This document shows, one piece after another, positions 16,362 through 24,182 of a stretch of 64,000 nt of DNA. Source of the stretch: Blastococcus carthaginiensis (GTDB taxonomy: Bacteria > Actinomycetota > Actinomycetes > Mycobacteriales > Geodermatophilaceae); NCBI RefSeq assembly GCF_030731085.1, contig NZ_JASNFN010000001.1:62001-126000 (forward strand), given 5' to 3'. A program made the position numbers and the translations under genes. The notes beneath the pieces were generated by a model. It saw nothing but the letters and a program-made list of their open reading frames with translations, had not been told where the DNA came from and ran no database searches. Position 1 is the stretch's first letter. Each line of letters starts with the position of its first letter.

Positions 16362-18251
16362 GTGAACGACGGTCCCCCGGTCCCCGCCCCGGTCGTCGGG
16401 CTGCGGCGCGAGCGCGAGGTGCTCACCGTCGCACTGCAGACCCACCGGCACGTCGTCCTGGAGGGGCCGCCCGGCACGGGCAAGTCCACCCTGCTGCGGG
16501 CGGTCGCCGGCGAGGTGGGCCGCGACGTCGTCTTCGTCGAGGGCAACGCCGAGCTGACCCCGGCCCGGCTGGTCGGCTCCTACGACCCGGCTGCGGTGAT
16601 GGCCGAGGGGTACGTGCCCGGCAGCTTCACCGACGGCCCGCTGCTCACCGCGATGCGCGGCTCGGGGCTGCTCTACCTGGAGGAGCTCAACCGCATCCCG
16701 GAGGAGACCCTCAACGTCCTCATCACGGTGCTGACCGAGGGCGAGATCGCCGTCCCCCGGCTGGGCACGGTGCGGGCGGCCGCGGGCTTCCGGCTGATCG
16801 CGGCGATGAACCCGTTCGACGCGATCGGCACCGCGCGGGTGGGCCAGGCGATCGCCGACCGCATGTGCCGGGTGGTGCTCGGCTACCAGGACGAGGCCGC
16901 CGAGCGGGAGATCGTCGCCTCGGTGACCGGGGCGCGGTCCCGGCCGGTCGCCCTGGCCGTGGCCCTGGTGCGGGCCACCCGCGAGCACCGCGACCTGCGC
17001 ACCGGTTCCTCCGTGCGCGGGGCGATCGACCTGGTGCTGCTGCTGGACGGGCTGCTGCGGCTCCGCGGGCTGGCCCAGCTCGAGGCCGCCGGTGCCCGCG
17101 AGGCGGCGCGCGACGCCCTGCACGCGGCGCTCTCCGGCCGCATCCGGGTCACCGAGGGAGTGGAGCGGACCCCGGAGGCCGTGCTCGACGAGATCCTGGA
17201 GCAGGTCTGGCCGGCCGAGGCCGGACCGCCACCGGACCCGTCACCCGGGGCGCCGCCGTCGCCCGCCGGGGACGGCCCGGGAAAAGCGGGGGGCCTGCCG
17301 CCTGAGGCGGCAGGCCCGGATGCCGGGGCTGCCCGGCGTGAGCGGCCGGCCCGACGGGGCCCGCGGCAGACCGCGCGCCGGGAGCTGCAGCTGCGGCACG
17401 CCGCCTTCGACGAGATCAGCCCCGAGGTGGGGGAGCTCGACGAGGAGGCGTTCGCCGGGCTGATGGGCGCCGACCCCGACGCGGCGGCGGCGCTGCTCGC
17501 CGACCTGGCGCTGGCCACCGACCGGGAGCTCCGCGCGGCCGCGCGCCGACTGGCGGCCCGGGTATTCGTGCAGGTGGGCCGGGTGGGCGCTGCCCGGGCG
17601 CGGGGCACCCGGCGGCTGGTCACCGCCCGCGGCGGGGACGGCGAGCTGGACCTGGACCGCACGCTGGAGCGGTGGAGCGGGCCGTGGCCGCCGGCCCCCG
17701 AGGACGTCGCGACCCGGCGGTGGACCGGCTCCCGGCGGGCGGTGTGCCTGGTGGTCGACCGGTCGGGCTCGATGAGCGGGCTGGGGGTGGCGATCGCCGC
17801 GGTGGCCGCCGCCGGCGTCGTCCTGGCGGCCGGGGAGCGGCTGGGCACCAGCGTGCTGGCGTTCGCCGACCGCGTGGAGGTGCTGCAGCAGCACGGCAGG
17901 CACCGGTCGGCGGAGGACCTGGTGCTCGCGCTCGTGGGCCTGCGGGGGCACGGCACCACCGACCTCGCGGCGGCGCTGCGGGCGGCGGCCGCGCAGCTGC
18001 GGACGGCGGCGCACGCCGACGAGCGGCTCGTCGTCCTCCTCTCGGACTGCCTGGCCACCGCCGGGGACGACGCCGCCTCGGCGCTGGGCGGCATCGACCG
18101 GCTCGACGTCTTGTGCCCGTTGCCCGGGGGGACGGCGGAGGAGGAGGCGCTGGCGGCGTCGCGGGCGCTGGCGGCGCGCGGCGGGGGCTCGGTCGCCCCG
18201 GTGCGCTCGCTGGCCGACCTGGGCCCGGCGCTCACCCGTCTGCTCGCCTGA
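16362..18251 (+). CDS. AAA+ (MoxR-type) ATPase fused to a VWA domain
   Basis: A 629-residue fusion. Residues about 10-290 are a MoxR/CbbQ-type AAA+ ATPase with Walker A GPPGTGKST at 35-43, Walker B in LLYLEELNRIPEE and sensor AAMNPFDAIG. A Pro/Gly/Ala-rich linker (about 290-350) is followed by a helical segment and a VWA domain with MIDAS D466-x-S468-x-S470 (VVDRSGSMSG). Separate MoxR and VWA proteins normally act together to mature or remodel enzyme complexes; here they are one chain. GTG 16362 has the best Shine-Dalgarno (GGAGAGGAG); an earlier GTG at 16326 has none. A 27-base perfect hairpin lies in the linker DNA. Confidence 0.88.
   Translation: MNDGPPVPAPVVGLRREREVLTVALQTHRHVVLEGPPGTGKSTLLRAVAGEVGRDVVFVEGNAELTPARLVGSYDPAAVMAEGYVPGSFTDGPLLTAMRGSGLLYLEELNRIPEETLNVLITVLTEGEIAVPRLGTVRAAAGFRLIAAMNPFDAIGTARVGQAIADRMCRVVLGYQDEAAEREIVASVTGARSRPVALAVALVRATREHRDLRTGSSVRGAIDLVLLLDGLLRLRGLAQLEAAGAREAARDALHAALSGRIRVTEGVERTPEAVLDEILEQVWPAEAGPPPDPSPGAPPSPAGDGPGKAGGLPPEAAGPDAGAARRERPARRGPRQTARRELQLRHAAFDEISPEVGELDEEAFAGLMGADPDAAAALLADLALATDRELRAAARRLAARVFVQVGRVGAARARGTRRLVTARGGDGELDLDRTLERWSGPWPPAPEDVATRRWTGSRRAVCLVVDRSGSMSGLGVAIAAVAAAGVVLAAGERLGTSVLAFADRVEVLQQHGRHRSAEDLVLALVGLRGHGTTDLAAALRAAAAQLRTAAHADERLVVLLSDCLATAGDDAASALGGIDRLDVLCPLPGGTAEEEALAASRALAARGGGSVAPVRSLADLGPALTRLLA
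17291..17317 (+). repeat. Terminator-like hairpin inside the AAA-VWA linker
   Basis: GGGCCTGCCGCC (17291-17302) and GGCGGCAGGCCC (17306-17317) pair perfectly around a TGA loop. It is preceded by GGAAAAGCGGGG, one of few A-runs in the gene. It encodes part of the Pro/Gly-rich linker (about residues 310-319); the TGA is not in frame. Confidence 0.75.
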
Positions 18252-18318
18252 GGGCCCGCGCGGCCGGGCGGGGGGTCGCGACCGGGGACGTCAGCTGCTC
18301 CCCCGGGGGGAGGTCGCT

Positions 18319-18343
18319 CTCTGCCCACTCCTGCGGGGCAGAG
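18319..18343. repeat. Small hairpin preceding the main terminator
   Basis: CTCTGCCC (18319-18326) and GGGCAGAG (18336-18343) pair around a 9-base loop. The left arm and its flank (CTCTGCCCACTC) reappear in the larger terminator 60 bases downstream, so the two look like related copies. Confidence 0.6.
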
Positions 18344-18373
18344 GCGAGGCGGGCGGAGACCGTGGCTCCGGCG

Positions 18374-18414
18374 CAGTCCGTCTCTGCCCACTCGGGGTGG
18401 GCAGAGACGGACTG
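18374..18414. terminator. Strong bidirectional terminator
   Basis: CAGTCCGTCTCTGCCCAC (18374-18391) and GTGGGCAGAGACGGACTG (18397-18414) form a perfect 18-bp stem with a 5-base TCGGG loop between the convergent AAA-VWA and alcohol dehydrogenase genes. Confidence 0.85.
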
Positions 18415-18451
18415 TCACGGGAGACCTACCGGGGCCGGTCGTCCCGCGAGC

Positions 18452-19579
18452 TCAGCGGTCGGCGTCGGTGTAGACGATCATGCCGCGGATGTTCTTGCCG
18501 TCCCGCATGTCCTGGTACCCCTGGTTGATGTCCTCGAGGGCGTACTTGGTGGTCACGAGCTCGTCGAGTTTGAGCTGGCCCTCCTGGTAGAGCGAGAGCA
18601 GCTCGGGGATGGCGTTGCGCGGGGCGAGGCCGCCGAAGATGGCACCCTGCAGGTCCTTCTGCAGCAGGGTGAGCTCGAACAGGCTGAGCTTGACGTCGAT
18701 GTTCATCGCGTTGCCCATGCCGGTGACGACGGCGCGGCCGCCCTTGCCCGTGACGCTGAGCGCGGCGGCGATGTCCTCGCCCTGGATGTCGCCGACGGTG
18801 ATGATCGTCTTCTCCGCCATGCGGCCCCAGGTGAGCTCGTTGATCGCCGGGGTGGCCTCCTCGATGTTCGCGAACGCGTGGGTGGCGCCCATCTCCATGG
18901 CCCACTCGCGCTTCTGGGCGACCGGCTCGATGACCATGACCCGCTTCGCGCCGGCCGCGGCGGCGCCCTGGACGGCGTTCATCCCGACACCGCCGACGCC
19001 CATGACGACGACGTTCTCGCCGGGGCGGACGTCGGCGACCCTGGTGGCCGATCCCCAGCCGGTGGTGACACCGCAGCCGACGAGGGCGGCGACCTCGAGC
19101 GGGATGTCCGGCTCGATCTTCACGACCGAGGCCTGGTGCACCGTCATGTACGGGGAGAAGGTGCCCAGCAGGCACATCGGGATGACGTCCTTGCCGCGGG
19201 CCTGGACCCGGTAGCTGCCGTCGGAGATCGCCGTGCCGGCCAGCAGGTTGGCGCCGAGGTCGCAGAGGTTCTGCTGCCCGCGCGAACAGGGCGGGCACGT
19301 GCCGCAGGCCGGGATGAAGGCGGTGACGACGTGGTCGCCCTCCTTCAGCCCGGTGACGCCGGGACCGACCTTGGTGACGACGCCGGAGCCTTCGTGGCCG
19401 CCGATGACGGGGTAGGAGGCCACCGGGGTGCCGCCGGTGACCAGGTGCTCGTCGCTGTGGCACAGACCCGAGGCCGTGAGCTGGACCTGGACCTCGCCCT
19501 CCCGCGGATCACCGAGCTCGATCTCCTCGACCGACCACTCCTCGCCCACGCCCCACAGGACCGCGCCCTTGGTCTTCAC
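18452..19579 (-). CDS. NDMA-dependent (mycofactocin-associated) alcohol dehydrogenase
   Basis: A 375-residue zinc alcohol dehydrogenase. Catalytic zinc ligands include C40 and H62-E63 (GLCHSDEHL, GGHEG); the structural zinc site is C92, C95, C98, C106. The Rossmann motif is VMGVGGVGMNAVQGA. The sequence fits the NDMA-dependent family, whose NAD is bound permanently and which needs mycofactocin as external electron acceptor. The mft genes start 2 kb away, supporting this. GTG 19579 has Shine-Dalgarno GGAAGGA upstream. A candidate MftR box lies in its promoter region (19686-19700). Substrate range is likely primary alcohols. Confidence 0.9.
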   Translation of the reverse strand: MKTKGAVLWGVGEEWSVEEIELGDPREGEVQVQLTASGLCHSDEHLVTGGTPVASYPVIGGHEGSGVVTKVGPGVTGLKEGDHVVTAFIPACGTCPPCSRGQQNLCDLGANLLAGTAISDGSYRVQARGKDVIPMCLLGTFSPYMTVHQASVVKIEPDIPLEVAALVGCGVTTGWGSATRVADVRPGENVVVMGVGGVGMNAVQGAAAAGAKRVMVIEPVAQKREWAMEMGATHAFANIEEATPAINELTWGRMAEKTIITVGDIQGEDIAAALSVTGKGGRAVVTGMGNAMNIDVKLSLFELTLLQKDLQGAIFGGLAPRNAIPELLSLYQEGQLKLDELVTTKYALEDINQGYQDMRDGKNIRGMIVYTDADR

Positions 19580-19685
19580 CCGGCATTTCCTTCCGTCTGC
19601 CCGCGTCGTCGCGGGTGGCCCGCGCACACGTCGGTACGTCGTGTGCAGTGCATCACAGACTGCTGAGCGGCGACCCGCCGCGTCA

Positions 19686-19700
19686 AGGCACTCGGTGCCG
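19686..19700. promoter_or_regulatory. Candidate MftR box in the alcohol dehydrogenase/monooxygenase promoter
   Basis: AGGCACTCGGTGCCG holds the palindromic core GGCAC-N3-GTGCC, like the sites in front of mftD and mftA. It sits about 110 bases upstream of the alcohol dehydrogenase start and 49 bases before the FAD monooxygenase ATG. The outer bases differ from the other two sites, so this one is weaker. Confidence 0.45.
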
Positions 19701-19748
19701 CGTGCAACGTGCTGCACCCCGCGGCGCGCCGTCGGTAAGACTGGCGCC

Positions 19749-21191
19749 ATGACGGGTGGGCCGGTGGTCGTGGTGGGCGCCGGTCCCGTGGGGTTGACCG
19801 CGGCGCTGCTGCTGGCCCGCCGCGGGCTGGAGGTCGTCGTCCTGGAGCGGCACGCCGCGCCCTACCCGCTGCCCCGGGCGGTGCACCTCGACGACGAGGT
19901 GTTCCGGGTGCTGCAGGCAGCCGGCGTGGCCGACGACGTCGCCGCGCGGTGCCGGCCCATGGCCGGGCTGCGGCTCCTGGACGGTGCGCACCGCGTGCTC
20001 GCGGAGTTCCGCCGGGCCCCGGACGCCGGCACGCACGGCTGGCCGCAGGGGTCGTTCGTGCACCAGCCCGACCTCGAGGAGGTGCTGGCCGGCGCCGCGG
20101 CGGCGACGTCCGGCATCGCGCTGCACCGGGGCTGCGAGGTGACCGGGCTGACGCGGGACCGCGCCGGGGTGACCGTGCGGCTGACCGACCGGGCGACGGG
20201 TGCGGAACGGTCCGTCCGGGCGGCGGCCGTGCTGGGGTGCGACGGCGCCAACAGCACCGTGCGGGAGCTGATCGGGGCGCGGATGGTCGACCTCGGCCCC
20301 GCCGACCGCTGGCTCGTGGTCGATGCGCGGGCGCCGGCACCCCTGCCCGTCTGGCCCGGAGTGCACCAGGTGTGCGACCCCCGCCGGGCGGCGACCTTTC
20401 TGCCGGTCACCGGCGACCGCTACCGCTGGGAGTTCCGCCTGGCGCCGGGGGAGACGGCCGAGGAGCTCTCCGCCCCGGAGCGGCTGGCCGCGCTGCTGGC
20501 GCCGGTCGCGCGCGCGGCCGACGTCGAGGTGCTGCGCGCGGTCGAGTACACGTTCCGGGCCCAGGTCGCCGACCGCTGGCGCGACGGGCGGGTGCTGCTG
20601 GCCGGCGACGCCGCCCACCTGACCCCGCCGTTCGTCGGCCAGGGGCTGGGCCTGGGGCTGCGCGACGTCCACCAGCTGGTCTGGAAGCTCGCCGCCGTCC
20701 TCCGCGGGGAGGCGCCGGAGGCGCTGCTGGACACCTACCGCGCCGAGCGCGAGCCGCACGCCCGCGCGCTGATCCGGGTGGCTCTCCTGCTGGGGCGGCT
20801 CATGACCGGTGGTGGACGCGGGGGAGCGGTCGCCCGGCGGGTCGTGCTGACGGCGGTCCGCCGCATCCCCGCCGTCGCCCGGCTGGCCACCGACAGCCGC
20901 ACCCCGCCGCTGCGCCGCGGCCCCCTGGTGGCGCGCCGGGGCCGGGCCGGCCGCCGGCTGGCCGGGACGCTCCTCCCGCAGCCGGAGGTGCTCGTCGACG
21001 GGCGCCCCCGCCGGCTGGACGACGTCCTCGGCGACGGCTACGTCGAGATCACCGCGGACCTGCGGATCCGCCGGCCCGACGGGACCGCCGTGCCGATCGA
21101 GGACCCGACCGGCACCCTCCGGCGCTGGCTGGGCGGCGCCGCCCTGGTGCGCGTGCGCCCCGACCGCATCGTCCGCTCCGTGCGGGTGTGA
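19749..21191 (+). CDS. FAD-dependent aromatic monooxygenase, MhpA-like
   Basis: A 480-residue class A flavoprotein hydroxylase. The N-terminal FAD site is VVVGAGPVGLTAALLLARRG (starts at residue 6), the central DG motif is LGCDGANSTVRELIG, and the GD motif is LLAGDAAHLTPPFVGQGL. It resembles 3-(3-hydroxyphenyl)propionate hydroxylase (MhpA) and related phenolic hydroxylases that use NAD(P)H and O2. No ring-cleavage genes are adjacent, so the true substrate is open. It is divergent from the alcohol dehydrogenase and could share its regulation. Confidence 0.85.
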   Translation: MTGGPVVVVGAGPVGLTAALLLARRGLEVVVLERHAAPYPLPRAVHLDDEVFRVLQAAGVADDVAARCRPMAGLRLLDGAHRVLAEFRRAPDAGTHGWPQGSFVHQPDLEEVLAGAAAATSGIALHRGCEVTGLTRDRAGVTVRLTDRATGAERSVRAAAVLGCDGANSTVRELIGARMVDLGPADRWLVVDARAPAPLPVWPGVHQVCDPRRAATFLPVTGDRYRWEFRLAPGETAEELSAPERLAALLAPVARAADVEVLRAVEYTFRAQVADRWRDGRVLLAGDAAHLTPPFVGQGLGLGLRDVHQLVWKLAAVLRGEAPEALLDTYRAEREPHARALIRVALLLGRLMTGGGRGGAVARRVVLTAVRRIPAVARLATDSRTPPLRRGPLVARRGRAGRRLAGTLLPQPEVLVDGRPRRLDDVLGDGYVEITADLRIRRPDGTAVPIEDPTGTLRRWLGGAALVRVRPDRIVRSVRV

Positions 21192-21198
21192 GCGTTCG

Positions 21199-21630
21199 TC
21201 AGCCGCGGCCCGGCCGGCCGATGCCGATCGCGTAGAGCGTGCCCAGCACGGCGCCCGGAGGCAGCGCCACGTAGAGCCACCACGGGTGGATCCCGCCCAC
21301 GGTGCCCTCGAGGATCCCCCAGACGGCGAGGTTCACCAGGCCCAGGCAGAGCCAGATGGTGGTGAGCACCTTCATCGCGGTGCCGGCGTCGTCGTCGCCG
21401 AACACCCGGCGTGGGCCGGGCGGCGGCGGCAGCGCCGGCAGGTCGGCGGTCACCCGGGCCAGGTCGCCGCGGGTGCGCGCCGCCCACACGGCCCGCACCC
21501 GCTCGTCGAACTCCGCGAGGTCGAGCTGGCCGGCGTCGTGGGCGCGCTGCAGCCCCGCCGCGACGGCCGCGCGCTCGGCGTCGGAGATGCGGAGGTCCTC
21601 GGACCGGACCGGCTCGCTCACGCCGGTCAT
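21199..21630 (-). CDS. DUF1707 domain membrane protein
   Basis: A 143-residue protein with an N-terminal DUF1707 domain (RISDAERAAVAAGLQRAHDAGQLDLAEFDERVRAVWAARTRGDL region, about 14-57). Two membrane helices follow (about 88-108 and 116-135). DUF1707 proteins are common in actinobacteria and of unknown function; the N-terminal domain resembles SHOCT-like oligomerisation modules. ATG 21630 or GTG 21621 may start it. It follows mftD on the same strand by 47 bases and may be cotranscribed. Confidence 0.82.
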   Translation of the reverse strand: MTGVSEPVRSEDLRISDAERAAVAAGLQRAHDAGQLDLAEFDERVRAVWAARTRGDLARVTADLPALPPPPGPRRVFGDDDAGTAMKVLTTIWLCLGLVNLAVWGILEGTVGGIHPWWLYVALPPGAVLGTLYAIGIGRPGRG

Positions 21631-21677
21631 CCTCGCAGGACGACCGGCGGGCGTGGCCGCTCCGGCGTGCGGGCGGG

Positions 21678-22910
21678 TCAGGCCTCGCGCCGCCGGCGGG
21701 CGGGCGAGGTGGCCAGCAGCGCGTTCTCCACGGCGGTGTCGCCCAGCGCCCGCTCGAAGCCTGGCGGGACGACGAGGTCGTCGCGGCAGAGCCCGGAGAC
21801 GTCGGGCCGGCCCAGGCCGACCATCGCCGAGCCGAGCCCGTCGCGCAGCAGGTCCAGCACGTTCTCCACGCCGGCCTGGCCGTTGGCCGCGAGGCCCCAC
21901 AGGTAGGCGCGGCCGATCATGACGGCCTTGGCGCCCAGAGCCAGGGCCTTGGCGACGTCGCCGCCCCGCCGGATGCCGCCGTCGAGCAGCACCTCGATCT
22001 GGTCGCCCACCGCGTCGGCCACCGCGGGGAGCGCGCGCACCGAGGCCGGCGTCCCGTCGAGGTTGTTGCCACCGTGGTTGGAGACCGAGATGGCGGTGAC
22101 GCCGGCGTCGACCGCGCGCTGGGCGTCGTCGACCCGCATGACGCCCTTGAGCATGAACGGGCCGTCCCACTGCTCGCGCAGCCAGGCGACGTCCTCCCAG
22201 GTGGGCATGGGCGACTGCTGCCACATGCCGTAGGCGCCGAAGAAGGTCGGCGCCGGGTCGCCCGGCGTCGCCACCATGTTGGGCACCGTCAGGTCGGGGA
22301 GCTTGCGGGTCCGGGCGAAGTCGAGCAGCCAGCGCGGCTTGACCAGCACCTGGGGCGCGTACTTCCGGGCGGCGTCGAGGTCGATCTTCTCGGGGATGAA
22401 GGGGCTGCCCCAGTCGCGGCCGTACGCGAACGACCAGTCCAGCGTGGCGATCATGCCGACGGCGCCGGCCCGCCGGGCCCGGTCCATGCGGGCGAGCATC
22501 TCCTCGCGGGTGCCCACCCAGTACATCTGGAAGAAGGTCTGCGGGTTGGCCGCCGTGACCTCCTCGATCGGCTTGCTGGCGAACGAGGAGAGCCCCATGG
22601 CCACCCCGCGGGCGGCGGCGGCCCGCGCGACGGCGACCTCGCCGTCGGGGTGCACCGCCTGCACGCCGGTGGGGCTGATCAGCACCGGCATCGACATCGG
22701 CTGGCCCATGACGGTGACGGTCATGTTCCGCTCGTTCGCCAGCCCCGCCGTGTGCGGGGAGAAGCCGAGCTCGGCGAAGGCGGCGAGGTTGTCCTCGAGG
22801 GTCAGCCCGCGCTCGGAGCCGGCGACCAGCGCGCCGTAGACGCCCTTGGGCAGCCGCTTCTTCGCCCGGCGCTGGGCCTCGGCGACCGACTCGAACCACG
22901 CGTTGGCCAT
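21678..22910 (-). CDS. mftD: Pre-mycofactocin synthase MftD (FMN-dependent)
   Basis: A 410-residue alpha-hydroxy-acid-oxidase-fold flavoprotein. Family features: LISPTGVQAVHPDGEVAVAR, MIATLDWSFAYGRDWG, the catalytic histidine in SNHGGNNLDG, and the FMN phosphate loop LLDGGIRRGGDV with MIGRAYLWGLA. The unusually long insert between strands and the YGMWQQSPMPTWEDV region distinguish MftD from lactate oxidases. MftD deaminates the Val-Tyr-derived intermediate AHDP to give premycofactocin. ATG 22910 follows GGAGAT. It lies downstream of mftR on the minus strand, unlike the usual mftABCDEF order, and has its own candidate MftR box. Confidence 0.92.
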   Translation of the reverse strand: MANAWFESVAEAQRRAKKRLPKGVYGALVAGSERGLTLEDNLAAFAELGFSPHTAGLANERNMTVTVMGQPMSMPVLISPTGVQAVHPDGEVAVARAAAARGVAMGLSSFASKPIEEVTAANPQTFFQMYWVGTREEMLARMDRARRAGAVGMIATLDWSFAYGRDWGSPFIPEKIDLDAARKYAPQVLVKPRWLLDFARTRKLPDLTVPNMVATPGDPAPTFFGAYGMWQQSPMPTWEDVAWLREQWDGPFMLKGVMRVDDAQRAVDAGVTAISVSNHGGNNLDGTPASVRALPAVADAVGDQIEVLLDGGIRRGGDVAKALALGAKAVMIGRAYLWGLAANGQAGVENVLDLLRDGLGSAMVGLGRPDVSGLCRDDLVVPPGFERALGDTAVENALLATSPARRRREA

Positions 22911-22966
22911 GGGGATCTCCTTCGTCCGGCCCGGTCGACCGGGCGGTGGGCCGGCGCGGCGGCCGG

Positions 22967-22981
22967 TGGCACTGAGTGCCA
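22967..22981. promoter_or_regulatory. Candidate MftR box upstream of mftD
   Basis: TGGCACTGAGTGCCA is a perfect 15-base palindrome 57 bases before the mftD start. It matches 12 of 15 positions of the palindrome in front of mftA. Binding by MftR is inferred. Confidence 0.6.
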
Positions 22982-23029
22982 GGCTAGCGCCGCAGGTGAG
23001 ACGGCGACCACACCGGTCGCCCCTCCGGG

Positions 23030-23626
23030 TCAGCCGCGGAGGCTGGGGAAGCCCGCCGCCATCTCGTCGAACGCCAGGTGCAGGTGCCGGGTCAGGGACG
23101 AACCCGCCTCGGCGAGCCACGCCTCGAACGCCGTCGTCGCGGCGGCGCGGGTGCTCGCCGCGACCAGGCGCGGCAGCAATCCCGCGGGCGCCCCGCCGGT
23201 CCGCGCCGCGACGTGCCGGGCGACCACGCGGTCGACCTCGGCGAAGCGCAGCTGGCTGTGCGCCAGCAGGGCCGGCTCGGTGAGGATCAGCCGCATGCGC
23301 TCGCGCAGCAGCGGCAGCTCGGTGTCCGGGTAGTCGTTGACCTCGACGTAGGCGGCGCAGACCGAGGTGAGCACCGGCTGGGCCGGGTCCGCGTCGGCGA
23401 GCAGCCGCTCCAGCCGGGCGACGTGTCCGGCGAAGTCGCCCCAGACGGCGTCGGCCTTGGTCGGGAAGTAGCGGAAGAAGGTCCGGCGGCTGATGCCCGC
23501 GGAGTCGGCGACCTCGTCGCTGGTGACCTGTTCGAACCCGCGCGTCGCGAAGAGGTCGAGCGCCGCGCGCTCCACGCGGGCCCGCCCGTCGGGGACGACC
23601 GGGGCCGCCGTCCTCGTCTCCGCCAC
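23030..23626 (-). CDS. mftR: Mycofactocin-system TetR regulator MftR
   Basis: A 198-residue TetR regulator. The HTH is at about residues 18-62 (ERAALDLFATRGFEQVTSDEVADSAGISRRTFFRYFPTK region) and the ligand domain follows. Its position next to and divergent from mftA, together with family resemblance, identifies it as MftR, known in mycobacteria to repress mft genes and respond to acyl-CoA. GTG 23626 gives the usual length; no strong Shine-Dalgarno is visible. It shares a 108-base promoter region with mftA that contains a palindromic box. Confidence 0.85.
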   Translation of the reverse strand: MAETRTAAPVVPDGRARVERAALDLFATRGFEQVTSDEVADSAGISRRTFFRYFPTKADAVWGDFAGHVARLERLLADADPAQPVLTSVCAAYVEVNDYPDTELPLLRERMRLILTEPALLAHSQLRFAEVDRVVARHVAARTGGAPAGLLPRLVAASTRAAATTAFEAWLAEAGSSLTRHLHLAFDEMAAGFPSLRG

Positions 23627-23668
23627 GCGGGCATTGTGCCGGTCCGCCGGGCGCCGGCGAACCCGCTG

Positions 23669-23697
23669 TTGCTCCTGGCACCGGGTGTCACTAACGT
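23669..23697 (+). promoter_or_regulatory. mftA promoter with MftR box between -35 and -10
   Basis: TTGCTC (23669-23674) and TAACGT (23692-23697) are 17 bases apart, and TGGCACCGGGTGTCA (23676-23690) fills the spacer. Repressor bound there would block RNA polymerase. The palindrome has one mismatched pair and resembles the site at mftD. A ribosome-binding site GGAGG (23726-23730) follows before ATG 23735. Confidence 0.6.
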
Positions 23698-23734
23698 CCG
23701 GCAGGTCCATGTGACCGCGTTCACGGAGGCTGCC

Positions 23735-23869
23735 ATGCCCGAGACCACCCAGCCCGACGTCCCCGCCGTGGAGTTCCGGGCCCCGGAGGCTCCCGCGACC
23801 GAGGAGGCCCTCGTCGAGGAGTCGCTCGTCGAGGAGGTCTCCATCGACGGCATGTGCGGCGTCTACTGA
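23735..23869 (+). CDS. mftA: Mycofactocin precursor peptide MftA
   Basis: A 44-residue RiPP precursor ending in the invariant core IDGMCGVY; the last two residues (Val-Tyr) become mycofactocin. The leader is Pro/Glu-rich and contains the conserved acidic EEALVEESLVEEVS region that binds MftB. A GGAGG ribosome-binding site precedes the ATG. MftC decarboxylates the terminal tyrosine and crosslinks it to valine, and MftE then releases the product. It is followed 13 bases later by mftB. Confidence 0.96.
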   Translation: MPETTQPDVPAVEFRAPEAPATEEALVEESLVEEVSIDGMCGVY

Positions 23870-23882
23870 GCTGCCCGCCCCG

Positions 23883-24182
23883 ATGACCGCTCCGGCCGGG
23901 CCCGACGTGACAGCCGTGTTCGACCCCGCGCTGCCGTGGCAGAAGGCCCGGTCGGTCGCGCTCCGGCCGGAGCCGTTCGGTGCGCTCGTCTACCACTTCG
24001 GCAACCGGAAGCTCTCGTTCCTGAAGTCGAGGACGCTGGTCGCCGTCGTCGAGGCGCTGGCCGACCACCCCAGCGCCGAGGCGACGCTCGTCGCGTGCGG
24101 CGTCCCCGAGGCCCAGCGGCCCGCCTACGTGAAGGCGCTGGCCGATCTCGCCCGCTCCCAGATGATCGAGGTGCGCGCATGA
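23883..24182 (+). CDS. mftB: Mycofactocin peptide chaperone MftB
   Basis: A 99-residue RiPP recognition element-type protein that binds the MftA leader and presents it to MftC. Sequence features match MftB: LRPEPFGALVYHFGNRKLSFLKS and a C-terminal helix with RPAYVKALADLARSQMI. No signal peptide. Its stop overlaps the mftC ATG (ATGA), so stoichiometric translation with MftC is expected. Confidence 0.93.
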   Translation: MTAPAGPDVTAVFDPALPWQKARSVALRPEPFGALVYHFGNRKLSFLKSRTLVAVVEALADHPSAEATLVACGVPEAQRPAYVKALADLARSQMIEVRA

